DNA from: Sweltsa coloradensis
Taxonomy: Eukaryota; Arthropoda; Insecta; Plecoptera; Chloroperlidae
DNA length: 64,000 bases
NCBI GenBank assembly: GCA_024449915.1
Contig: JAMZAV010000297.1
Coordinates: forward strand, 62,001 to 126,000
Direction of reading: 5' to 3'
The translations under genes and the position numbers were made by a program. The notes under the pieces are model-generated. The model was not told the origin of the DNA, searched no databases, and saw nothing but the letters and a program-made list of their open reading frames with translations. Positions 11,146 to 22,480 of this stretch are shown piece by piece. How positions within the stretch are numbered: the first letter of the stretch is position 1; each line of letters starts with the position of its first letter.

Positions 11146-13299
11146 TTTACTTGAAAACGACGTTCCCAGTTTAATTTTCAACCACCAACCACAAAATGGA
11201 AGCAATGTAACGAATAGTCGTGAATTTTTTCATCACCCATTATTTTATATTAACACAATATTGTGCTCTTAAATTCAGAGGCAACATTTTTAAGACTATA
11301 TCAATTTTCCTTCAAGTATAGTAACGATGTTATTTCGCGTGCTACAACTTGGCGCATAAGAAGCCGCGTTAGAGCAGCAGTTCACCCGGACGGAAATATA
11401 TCAATCTTGCAGACGTAACTCAAGCTAAGCAAATACCGCCTAGCTTTACAGCCGAGACACAAAGTAACGTGAATATCACGGACTGAAAATCAATCCTAGT
11501 CAGAGTGAAAATCCATTCAACTCCCTTCAACTTAATTTGTATTAAGACGAACGCAAACAGAAGCCAGTCTCTAATTTAGTTTCGGTAAAAATTATCACTT
11601 AAGTATGATGGTTTGGGGAGCATTAGAAGGAAAGCTGCCTTGGTTTAGTTAAATAAGATACACGCGTTTCTCAAACATGCATTAGTTGGATTAATCCCGT
11701 ATCTTCAACATTCAAAGACTCGCATTACCCGGGCGAGATAGCTGCTAACAATCTGCAAGTATCTAGTTCAGGCGATCGACGAAACTATTTCAGTCACATA
11801 CACATACACATAAAATATATTACGAATCACACTCCATCGGCATTGTTTATTTAAGTTTACCGCATGGATAGTGAAATCGTTAAGGGATAATATACACCTT
11901 GATTTTTTTTGATTCTATCATATTGCAAATTTTGTTAAGTTTTTGTAGATTCAAAAATTATTAAATTATCTTTTATAGAAATGAAAATACATTCAAATAA
12001 ATCAGTATTGATGTTCAACAGCTACCTTTCTTTTTTAAGAATCTGTTTGTGAGTATGCCCTCGATTTTACAAAAAAAACGCCGAGCTTTGGCGCGCAATT
12101 GCCGGAAACTAACTTTTTTCGAACCGTTTCCCAGATAAATTCTATACCGTTCAACCGATTTGTACCAAATTTTGAACACAACTTCATAATATGGTAAATA
12201 TATATAAAAAATGACCTCAATGGTGGATGTATGTTTAGATTAGAAATTGTTTTCAAAAACTTCACACAAAAATTAGATTTTGAAAGCATTTTTAAATTTT
12301 GTCAAACTCAAACGGTGAAATTGTTGAAAATTATAAATCTGGATCACATTGTTAGTTTACTTCTTCTAAATTCACACAAAAAATCAGCTCTTTAGATAAA
12401 TATTTACAGATTTTATGAAGAAAACACCTGTCCATGTTTTGACAAAAAATTTGCTCGTAATAAGGTTCCGACATACTTGTAGAGCACTGTTTACATTTTT
12501 TACTTATTCTTTTTTTTTTCAATAATAAGAATACACTTTTGTAAAATATTGGTTTAATAAAATGTTATTTGGCTGACATTCAATGAATTTAGTACCATAC
12601 AAGTTACCACTATACAATGTGTATATAGCCCCTTAAGGGGCAGTTAACAAAGTAAGTTTAGATTCTATCAGGTGTAATGCTTATTAACTGAATAGAGACT
12701 GTCATAGTTGTGATTTTTATCCGGATCCTTTTACAGTAGCCAGTAATCACTACAATAATTATATGAAACTTTGCTCGAATGTCATAGTCATGCGTAGAGT
12801 TTTCTATGGCGAAAAAATAAAAATAAATGCAAATAAAGTACTAAACTACTTTCAATATATTTTTGTGAGTTTGGACTTTTTCGTAAAAATTTTGTCAATG
12901 TGGTAATCCACAATAACATTTATTTTAATAATCTACGGCTAGAACGAAGATATCCTTGCTTGACAAACAAGCAAATATTTGTATCAATCGAACTTGACGA
13001 GAATCTCAGACAGACAAATTGATAATGATTGATAGCGAAAGATACTTGATAATTAAATATATAATTTCGAAACAATTTTGAAAATTGGAAATAAGAAATG
13101 CATATTATTCATACCAATTTCACATTATTATTTGTTTAACTAGTTGCTAAATGTTAGGATATAGTCAATCCAATATACTTACCGTATTGTTCGTTTACTC
13201 GCCGAGTGGCGAGAAAAATACAATAAAATAAATAAATTAGCAGTTTAGCGTTTAGCAGTTTCGATTTAAACATCATGTCAGCACTCAAAACACAAACTG
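11146..13299. other. Non-coding stretch, possible decayed repeat at 12.0-12.5 kb
   Basis: Mostly unique AT-rich DNA. The part near 12040-12460 has words such as CGATTTGTACCAAATTTTGA that resemble the body repeats of family A, so it may be a very old relative, but ends are not visible. There is no supported gene. Confidence 0.35.
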
Positions 13300-13366
13300 T
13301 CCCAAAAATAGCCTACCACACGGAGGGTTGAGGTTCGATACCCGTTAGCTCGAACCTTTTTTATAT
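13300..13366 (+). mobile_element. tRNA-like SINE remnant with T-run
   Basis: A box B-like GGTTCGATACCC at 13332-13343 is followed after 13 bp by TTTTTT, a possible Pol III stop. A box A is not clear. It is probably a decayed SINE head. Confidence 0.4.
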
Positions 13367-13509
13367 TTTTACACCCACATACTATTTTTGAGGGGTGTTA
13401 AATGGGAAATAAAACTTAGGTGAATTTGTTTTATCTTGGAAATTTGTTAATGTTTCACGCTAATACGTTTTTGAACACGATTCGCATTTCAAATGTTCAA
13501 TTTAAATAC

Positions 13510-13687
13510 CTAGGGAAACGCCAAAGTCGTTGTTAAACGAGTGAGTGAGCCATGTGTTGAGTACCCGGTATCATTCCTCATACTGGGCTAGATCCTTAGG
13601 TATAGGGGCGGAAAGGGGATGTTCCCGGGTACTCAACACTTGGCTCACTCACTCACTCGTTTAACAACGACTTTGGCGTTTCCCTAG
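13510..13687. mobile_element. 178-bp MITE with about 60-bp inverted termini
   Basis: The ends are CTAGGGAAACGCCAAAGTCG and its reverse complement. The mirrored arms continue through GTTGTTAAACGAGTGAGTGAG and GTGTTGAGTACCCGG to a loop of about 60 bp. Arm identity is high, so the copy is fairly young. No clear target duplication is visible. Confidence 0.8.
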
Positions 13688-13918
13688 TTTAGTTACAACA
13701 AATTGTCTATTTATGTTGAACATTTTACTTTTGAACTTTTTTTTATTTTATTTATACCGCTATGTAAAACAGTACTATGCACTACCATTAATCTATTCTA
13801 TAGTTATATATTTCTATGTTAATATTCATTTTGTAACAAATCCAGATGGGTTATGTACCGAATGTTAAATGTTTGCATTGTTGGTGTAGATTTATAAAAC
13901 CCCGAAGCTTATGATGTG
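13688..13918. other. Short AT-rich spacer
   Basis: Unique sequence between a MITE and a family A element. Nothing else is seen. Confidence 0.4.
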
Positions 13919-14361
13919 ATTGGATGAGCGAAGCAAAGACTGAAATTTCACTTACCTTGAGAAAAATATCTCGGGTGTTTTTTTTTTGCTCTGTTTGAAG
14001 ACGGCATAATATGTTGTCTTGATGAAAATTAAAGGGGACAATCGAAAGCTCTGAACTTAGATCTGCCATGATTTTGGGGACAATCGAATAAATATTTCCC
14101 ATGAATATCGTACTTTTACGATTTATTTCGATTTTTAATGCGATATTTTCGTGATATTTGGCCCGCGATTGGGCAAATGGCTACTCCGATCTTGATGAAA
14201 CTTTATGGGAACGTTTGAAATCACTGAACTTACAAATTTTATGATTTGAGGGACAGTAGAAAAAATATTTCTCATAGAAATTGTACTTTTAGGGCAACGA
14301 TAATCAACCATAAAAGCTCATCCATCAACGCGACTGGAAAAGCGTTAGCAAAGCGGCCTAT
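13919..14361 (+). mobile_element. Family A element, about 440 bp
   Basis: Starts ATTGGATGAGCGAAGC. Near its 3' end it has GCTCATCCATCAACGCGACT, then AAGCGTTAGCAAAGCGGCC and CTA before T. The body has two diverged direct repeats with TTGATGAAA, TCTGAACTTA/CACTGAACTTA and ATTTCTCAT/ATTTCCCAT words. It lines up along its length with the minus-strand copy at 42578-43005. Confidence 0.7.
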
Positions 14362-16380
14362 TTTATTTTATCTAAAATTGTTGAATACAAAATTTGAAAT
14401 AAATTAGGGTAAATATGGGTTCAGAAAGTGCATCTACCGTACCGTATTGATAGGAATATGCTGTATATCATAACACTGCATCATGGGATACATTGTGATT
14501 GATTAATGATTAATAATAACACAGCATGTTGACCATACATAAGAATCATAATTACATGTAAATAGCTAAGTAATAAAGAGATGGAACATCATGTTTCAGC
14601 GTTTGCATGCAAGCTGAGGTCTAGTAGAGAAGGCCTAACTCTAAGGAAGGCGTCACACGTCAGTCTTGGCGACGGCGGAACGTTGGCACGTCGGCACGTC
14701 AGAGAAATGTGATCATCTGAAGCCTCTCAACATACAGATAGGTTCAGTGTACCCTCCTGAATAGGACGCCTACACTCTCGCGATAGTTACGTAGTTGCGA
14801 TTCAAAGTTTAAACCAAAAACGATCATGATTATTTGAATTAAAACCACGAATGCAAACACAATAATATGTTAATTCTTAATATAGTATATGATAATAATA
14901 TGGTAATATCATCAATTTTCACAACAATTTTCTATTTGAGAAAACAATTAGCAATTACAAATTACCATCAATTATGCGGGATTCGAACCCATGTCCCTTT
15001 ACATGAGATAATATATTATACATTGTTAGTTCTATTCAGGGCTATTTGAGGTGAGTAACCAATCACGTGTAGGCCTATTGTTATAGCATTAAGCTACTGT
15101 TCAATAAGGCAATTTTACACCTGTCTGTGCTTAATAAAAAGCTAAAGCTTGCTGTGAGTTCATAAAGATATTCATGCACACAAACAATTAAATTTTTTAA
15201 ATGGGCTGATAACACAATTTCGGAAGTATCAAAATTTAATATTTGCGTCTTTTCGAGAAAGCTATATAAAGTAACAGGTATTTAGAAAAAAACGATTCAT
15301 TGTATATGCCGAATAATCTTTGATGTTAAAGCGCCGTAAAACTACTAATACAAATAATGAAACTATATGAATGTGAGAACGTTATCTATGTGTATTGTGC
15401 AAAATATTCAAAGCGTAATAGCAAACACCAAATTGTGATAGAAGAATGTACGTTATGGAGTTGCTATTTTTCATTGAAATATATATTAAAGATTTATTTT
15501 ATTTTATTCTTCAAAAATATGTTTCGCTTATCCTTAACTTAGTTCAATAAGTTTTACCTGCTCATTCCTGGATTTAGAGATGTAAATATAGTTGTCTATT
15601 CTAACAAATTAGCGCGTTTACCAACTGTACATTGCATCCCGATGAGGATTCATCATTTTTACCCACATCTAGTTTTTGAAGTTACATACTGACTTTACTT
15701 TTTATGCGACTGTTTGCTTATTTCTGTTATTATGCTAGACATATTTTATACCACTTACGGCCACATAGCTTATTGTCTTAATGCACAAGCTTCTTATTAC
15801 TATCAAATATGATTGTGTGGCCAAGTAAAAAGTACAATCATTCTCATATTTCTCATTGTGTTTGAAAAAAAAATCATTATATTTTATAAACTACATTACT
15901 TTGTTAGAGATCTCTAATGTACGGGTATACTCTGATGTTCATGAAACTTACATACATAATTTCACATCACTATAACAACACAGCATTGGCGAAAATGACG
16001 GCATCCAGGCATTCCGCAGGTAGATGCAAATTTTGCTGTGAATCGAATTAAGTTCTTTGTCTCAACGCCCAATCGTCACATTTTAATAAAGAAAATAGTT
16101 ACAGCACAATATTTATTAACCTCTCTGCATTCTAATCTGAACGGTTCTAGGAATTGTGAGATCGCTTTGAACGTTCCAGAAGTCTTATGTAAATATACGA
16201 AGACTGAAGAGATTCGGGTGCGAAGTGCATAGAGGCTAGAGAATAATATGGAGATGGAACAAAAGAGATTCGTCTCACGAAGAAAATCGGAAATGGGAGT
16301 CGAAACGTTCTGTGGATTGGAAGAAGACAAACATGACTTCAAGTTTAATCTACTCTCGGTATCTCATTCCAGAACCACTG
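14362..16380. other. Non-coding stretch with one SINE fragment
   Basis: AT-rich unique DNA. At about 14965-14998 the word TTATGCGGGATTCGAACCCA repeats the minus-strand tRNA-like box B seen at 11.09 kb, so a fragment of the same SINE head is present. The part at 16040-16370 has slightly higher GC and an open frame on each strand, with no recognised domain. Confidence 0.4.
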
Positions 16381-16868
16381 ACCTGGACTAATAGCTGAGG
16401 CAAGCTTATGAGACAGGACTATAAGCACTGTTCACAGTGACGTAAGACACTACAGACCCTGGACTAACAGCAGAGGCAAGCTTATGAGACAGGACTATAA
16501 GCACTGTTCACAGTGACGTAAGACACTACAGACCCTGGACTAACAGCAGAGGCAAGCTTATGAGACAGAACTATAAGTAGGCTACTGTTCACAGTGACGT
16601 AAGACACTACAGACCCTGGACTAATAGCAGAGGCAAGCTTATGAGACAGAACTATAAGCACTGTTCACAGTGACGTAAGACACTACAGACCCTGGACTAA
16701 TAGCAGAAGCAAGCTTATGAGACAGGACTATAAGCACTGTTCCGCGTAGCATAAGGCACTACAGACCCTGGACTAATAGCAGAGGCAAGCTTATGAGACA
16801 GGACTATAAGCACTGTTCCGCGTAGCATAAGGCACTAGCAGCAGAGGCAAACTTTTGAAACAGGACTA
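16381..16868 (+). repeat. Minisatellite, 76-bp unit, six and a half copies
   Basis: Units begin at 16381, 16456, 16532, 16613, 16689 and 16765, with a partial one at the end. The spacing is 76 bp except for one unit with a 5-bp insertion. Each unit contains CCTGGACTAAYAGC, GGCAAGCTTATGAGACAG and CTATAAGCACTGTTC. The first four units read CACAGTGACGTAAGACAC and the last two CGCGTAGCATAAGGCAC, so two subtypes are segregated along the array. The array stops in mid-unit where the non-LTR retrotransposon tail begins. Confidence 0.95.
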
Positions 16869-17430
16869 TTTTTTGTATTTATTGTTTAACACATTGATGT
16901 GTTCCAAGGTTATAGGTTGCTGATAAAGGGCATTGCTCCATTCACATTTAGTGTCTAGCAACCTACTTAATACTTATACTAATACTAATACATTGCAATT
17001 AAATTAATTAAAAATACATTGTACAATAATACAAATCAATGTGTGTATAGATATGGGAAAAGTGAGAGTGATGAAATTATGACGAACATGAATGGTATTT
17101 AGTATGAATTATCAGGATACATTAGAAAAGTAGTTTTTTAGTGCAGATTTGAAATGACTCTTGAGTGTGTATTTCACGGATGTCCACTGGCAAATCATTC
17201 CATAATCTGCAGTTTCGAAAGTAATATCCTTGTTGATAGGACGAAGTTCTTGCATGGGGAGGTTTCATTATGACACCACGTCCGTACTCTCTTCCACGAT
17301 TGCCGATTTGAATCTTGTGTGTATTTACGTTGTTCAAATTGGATTGCAGACTATCAATATCATTTTTAGAGAAAATCTTTCTGTACTTTAAGCTAAAAGC
17401 ATTGTAATAATGTGCCAAAGCCTACTAAAC
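16869..17430 (-). mobile_element. 3' end of a non-LTR retrotransposon (LINE), truncated
   Basis: On the minus strand, 17418-17122 encodes about 98 residues that end at a stop. They contain RTSSYQQGYYFRNCRLWNDL followed by P and then an IR pair. The pattern S-Y-x(4)-Y-F-x-N-x-x-L-W-N-D-L-P-x-x-I-R is characteristic of the tail that follows the reverse transcriptase in CR1/Jockey/L2-like LINEs. The coding end is followed by a ~250-bp 3' region that ends in AATAAATACAAAAAA next to the minisatellite. Upstream a stop codon interrupts the frame and the reverse transcriptase core is missing, so this is a dead 5'-truncated copy. Confidence 0.75.
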
Positions 17431-18519
17431 GGGATACTAAATTTTGGTTATTTATTTACAGCACTGACTACATAACAACGAACTTGACAACACCTTCAAG
17501 TAGATAATCATTGTTTGCTATTTGCCTAGGTACAATACACGTTAGAGACTACTTTACAGAAAATTACATTGTGTTTTTTTCTATAAACCATTTCATAGAT
17601 GTAAGGAAAACTTTTTCGCATAAATATGTTTGTTTTCTCGCACGTTAAAAGCACCATTAGTAGCGCAAGTTGTAAAGTATATCAAGGAAAGTGCTCCAGA
17701 AGTTTATTGTTAAAGCTTGCTTAGTAATTTTTACCAAATCGAACCGTTTAGCACTTCATGGGTGATAGCCTAGAATCGAAGACCTAGGAAATTGAACTTA
17801 TTAACCTCCTCCAGTAAACAGGTTCAACGCAACTATGAATCGAATTTTCTAAATATATAAAATTCAGCAAATTTATTTTTTCTTTTGAAACAATTTCCTA
17901 TTCAAAAGATAAGTAAGTTCGACAGACTAAGAACGCGAAACCCCTCTTTATATATGCACTGATACGAGCCATATTGCTTGCTTTCAAAACTTGCTTCTAA
18001 TTAGATGTAAAGTTTTCGAAAGTAGTTTATTTGGTAAAGTAATAGTATCTTTTATAATTTGTTCTTGGAAGTGAAGTTAGTAGTTGGAAACCGTGTAAAA
18101 TGAGTTAGGAAATAATTAAAAGCAATAGTGGAGTTCGGTTTAGAACAATGTTATACAAAGAACAATCTTAATCAATTTACACAGCAGTCTGTCGTTATTA
18201 AACTACAGTTCGTCTTGCAAATTGTGAAACGTTTTCGTAGTTGCGAAGATTTACATTTTATTAAGCAATACAAAGAGAAAGTGAAAGAGGGGCAAGTGTC
18301 AACTGTCAAGAATTTTAATTTATTTGGACTGAGCTTTGGAAGGTGTAGGTTTTGATTTTCACTACGAAAGATTAATACCAATTAATACCTTCAATGAATT
18401 CTCGAAAGATTGATTGACATGGACTAGCTACAGCTTTCATGTGTGTTCATGCTCATTGCAGTGATTCTGTAAATATATTTTTAAAAACGTTTTTAGATAT
18501 TTAAGTATAATACGTGGCA
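17431..18519. other. Non-coding stretch, nothing supported
   Basis: Unique AT-rich DNA with overlapping short frames on both strands near 18130-18380 that lack any recognised domain. Confidence 0.4.
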
Positions 18520-18672
18520 AATCTTGTTGGTGGAGATGCCGAATATTTCAATGTCAGGCTTGGGTGAGGCTAGAGCTTTCACCTGACATCCAGTGTCTTC
18601 AAAATATTCTGTATCATCCTTTTAGAATTGCAATCCCTTGCTCGCCATGTTCGGTTTTTAAAAGTGTTGCAT
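18520..18672 (+). repeat. Family B repeat, partial plus-strand arm
   Basis: Carries TTGTTGGTGGAGATGCCGAA, a variable part with the inverted pair TGTCAGG/CCTGACA, then TCTTCAAAATATTCTGTATC and ATCCTTTTAGAATTGCAATC, in the family B order. It stops just after a GTTCGGTT word. Confidence 0.6.
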
Positions 18673-18869
18673 ATTGGGAAGCTACGTTTATTCAAACTAT
18701 TAATAAAAAAATATTACACGCTTATGAAAGTGGTGTTAGATTTATCTTGCGTTTCCACTTAAGAGTGTACGCAGTCAGTGCACACTGCACAATGCAATTA
18801 TATTTTACCAGCCTGTTTGTTCCAATATTCTTACTTATTTTGCTTGCCAGTTATCACTTTTAAGCCTAT

Positions 18870-19304
18870 AGGGATGCACCAATCCTTGTTTTATTATCGA
18901 TTATCGACATGGTAATGTCATTATCGAATTGATATTATCGATAATATAGATACAACCAATAAAAAATTGAAGCCCGTTCCGACATAGATGGAATCTCAAA
19001 TGTGGTAAATGAAATTCAAAACAATACAATCTCATGCCACTCGCTGCCTCGTCCTGTCTGTGTTGTCTTTGTTTTTGCCCCCCGCTATCGGCTAGGTTCG
19101 CTCCCAAACATAAATCTCGAGTAAGACATCTGGTGACCTATCTCTGTCTGCCCTATCGGGAAATACGAATTACGTGATTCAAACAGTTTTTAATTAATTA
19201 TTGATATTCGACTATCGATTAATGACCTTTGAGTTATAAATTATCGTGATTTGATCCAATATTTATTATCAATCGATAATATCGAAAATCGTACGTGCAT
19301 CCCT
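18870..19304. mobile_element. Non-autonomous hAT-type element (MITE), 435 bp
   Basis: The ends are AGGGATGCACC and its near complement CGTGCATCCCT. A T/CAGGGATGCACCGATA-like end is typical of many hAT transposons. Subterminal parts on both sides are rich in TATCGATA and TTATCGAT words in inverted arrangement, also usual in this superfamily. No 8-bp target duplication can be made out and there is no transposase frame. Confidence 0.7.
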
Positions 19305-19761
19305 TCTTTTGACCATATGCCGTATCTGTGGCCGTATGAGCCGGATCTTTGGGTCACTGGATTTGGAGTTCAGATATTAGGGATATGAAATATAAATCTG
19401 AAACCTAACATTTAAGTGTTTATATTGAAACAGAACACTAGCAATGGAAAATGGCAATATGCGACCGAAAGTCTACGAAATCTAACTTAAAAGTTACAAA
19501 TCCCCGTAACTATGATAGAAAGAGGTATTATATTATACTCTGACAAAACGTTTGCTTAAATTGTAGTCATGTAGCGTCGTGAGCTCAGAGCGATAGTTAT
19601 CGATATAATCTCATATTACGCCACGTTTAGTTTTTAATACGTTAAAATCATAAAAGTGTTATAAAAATGGGATAAAAATCATAACAAAATAAACACACGG
19701 AATAATATCAAACAAATTATTCTTCAGATCTATACATGCACAAAACGATGTTCACTTCTTA
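19305..19761. other. Non-coding spacer
   Basis: Unique AT-rich sequence, no supported feature. Confidence 0.4.
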
Positions 19762-20108
19762 GATTGATTGATTGGATATTGCTTAACGTCTCATATTAAT
19801 GCACTTTGGCAATTCGAGACGATGAGTGGTAATAGATGAGGCTGAAGTATGAACAGAAGGGAGGAGGAGAAACCCGGTACCGGCATACGTAGCCTACTCC
19901 TTTCGAAAAGTACCAAGGGGACCAACGGCTTAACGTCCCATCCGAAAGGACGGTGTAACCTTGACAGTCATATAGGTTCCTCCACTAACCCGGACTGCCG
20001 AGGAGAACGAAGCCGGTACACTAGCTCTTGAACCCTCCGTCTGCTCTAGCCAGCGGTATACGTGAGTTTCAGGGCAGAGCGTTCACCCACTCTTACCACT
20101 CCACCTCT
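19762..20108 (-). mobile_element. Full-length-looking SINE (family S2), about 347 bp
   Basis: At the left it has GATTGATTGATTGG, the complement of an (AATC)n tail, then GCTTAACGTCTCATATTAAT and TTCGAGACGATGAGTGGTAAT, the same core as the copy at 10.98 kb. The remaining ~260 bp is GC-richer and includes GGAGAAACCCGGTACCGGC and CTTAACGTCCCATCCGAAAG. The head near 20050-20105 should hold the tRNA-like part but is degenerate. A 60-codon plus-strand frame over it (19849-20031) is incidental. Confidence 0.65.
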
Positions 20109-22179
20109 TAAGTCTAATTTCAACCGTCGTTAATATCTTAGTCACGTGTAGTTATGTACGGCAACTCTTTAGACATACGTAATGAGTGGAACTATTGCGG
20201 AATGAAATAACAAAACGCGAAATCTGCAATTTTATGATCGTCAAGAAATTGTCTGCGGTAATATGTGTTAATAAGAATTTTGTACAAGAGATGATTTCAC
20301 TTGTATCAAATTAATTATTGCCTCCAAAAAATATGTATATATTTCAATAATCATTTAGTAACATAATGATTTATAAATAAATAAAATAAATAAATAAACG
20401 TAACAATATACATAAACTCAAATCACTGTACAGATGTTATGCATTTACAATTATAACTATTTGCTTGGTGGTAATCAATATAAAAAAAATGTGGTTGCCT
20501 TTCATTCATACATCCCAGGTTAGTTTTGTTTTAAACTAAACTTGTAAATTTGCTTGTTCACTCTCGTATGCATGTAAATGGCCGATAAACTTTCCACTCC
20601 ATGAACGAGTGGGCTATTAATGTAAGTACTACTCTAACTAGACGAAATTATATAACAGTAAATGAATGTATACATAATTTAGAAGTAGTTAACTTAAAAC
20701 TTTTAACATTTACACCGATTACACTTTCTTTCATTCATATTGCTCATACAATACATTTCGACTTTGTTTAGTATTTATATTTGTGTTTATCAGATTCCTG
20801 CGATTGTGATGACGGAATAATTTTTCCTAGAGTACCGGTTAGCTTTAAGAAAATGCTGTACGACCAACAAAATATTCCGTTTAGAAACTATTTCACTTGA
20901 CTTGTAGAGAGAGACAAAATTAAAACCAGCTTAAGGAGAACGTAAGATATATTCGGTTCTTTTCCATTTGACAAAAAGCGAAACAAAATTCCATCCTGTT
21001 TGAATACTGCATGCGATATGGGAACGACTTGCACATTTCCGTTTAGTGATATTATGTCATGTCTAGCTGCACTTATACAACTGAGCAGTACTTCGTGACA
21101 TTCTCACTGGTCAGTTCCACTATATCAACGCTCCAGAACTGACTCAATAACCTAGTCGTTAGAAGGCAAGCGTCAAATTTGATGTAACATTCTTGCTTTT
21201 CGACCCACCTAAGAAAATATATTTTTTTCCCCAGCGGAAAAGTTAAATTTAAATGTGTTTATTTTTGTTTAATCTTTGAGCCAAATCATTTTAATGGCTT
21301 TTATACGTGAAAATAAATAACACAAACCTACAAAACAAAGCACAACCCAATACGCGGTTACTGTCAATGGTTAAAAGGTGGTTACGGCGCTAAGACGCTG
21401 TCATATTTGTCTTATATACCATTGCTAGCTCGTTCCTATTTAAACCAAATATTAAGCTGAAAAAATAGACGTCTTGGACCTCGTCATACCACTTGGGCGC
21501 TGCCATCTTGGCTTTAAACAACCCGTTGTAAAGCCATTGATGGGATGACGTCAAACTTTTTCAGCGTAATTAAGTTTTATAATGTAAACTTATAGCTGGT
21601 CATTGGTGAAATGTGGAAACAAGATTCTATATATTTTAACTTTTTGAAATATCTGACACACACTATTAAACATTTCGTGCACTAATTAATGTGATTGAAG
21701 AGAATATAATATGACCATAGCACACATTTCACTTGAGATTATCAAAACATAGTCTGTAAACTCAAGAAGAATACACATGATGAAGCGTCAGTAAGACCCT
21801 AATAATACACTAACAACTTTTCTGCACATATTTCTTCTTTTTTCTTACCTAAATTGGCTTTTGACTGGCTGTCATTCAAACGTATGTGAAATATTCAAAC
21901 AAAAGATAAATACACAACGTTATTGTACAGACAATAATGTCCAAACCTTGATTTACATTTGTTCGCGAGTGTAAATTGGTTAGTTTCGTATCGTGGACAC
22001 GTGATGTCCAATACAATTACTTCCCAGAGGCGATCGGATTATAGATGACGTATCACGGCTTCAAATCACAATTTTTCTCGTCGTATTTTCACCAACTATT
22101 TTATTTTTAATTGCATTTTCAAGGCACGTAGGCTTCCTAACGTGTTCTTTTATTATTAAAGACGCTTTTCAAAATCCAA

Positions 22180-22480
22180 TAATTGGTATTTATTGATTAA
22201 TCTTTTTTAATGATTTCAATCAGGGTCTCTCGTCTCCATTCTCGCTTGGGCCATTGAGCTTTGTCCAGAGCGTAAGTCAGGATGGTATTTCTGACAGAGC
22301 TTTCATGTCACACCTAGGATTAGATCATTTATCGCTCGGCGCGAGATAGTTTCCTAATGGAAGTCGTTCGCCGTGGCTGCGGCCGCTTCAGACAATAACC
22401 CCCATCAGTTCCGACATTACTCACGGGAGAGCGCGCGAATCAATCACAACCCGGCAACTTAACTTATATACAGTGTGGTT
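22180..22480. promoter_or_regulatory. Candidate enhancer island inside copy 1
   Basis: A GC-richer island in AT-rich surroundings. It holds TAATTGG and GATTAATC homeodomain-like words (22180-22205), CCATTGAGCTTTGTCC with Sox-like cores, a T-box-like half site TCACACCT at 22308-22315 directly followed by GGATTA (K50 homeodomain type) at 22317-22322, and the palindrome GCGGCCGC. Dense mixed developmental words suggest an enhancer. This is inference from motifs; conservation is untested. Confidence 0.3.

Noticed and set aside
16381..16868. CRISPR-like array
   Set aside because: Units are contiguous 76-bp repeats with no unique spacers, in a eukaryotic context: a minisatellite.
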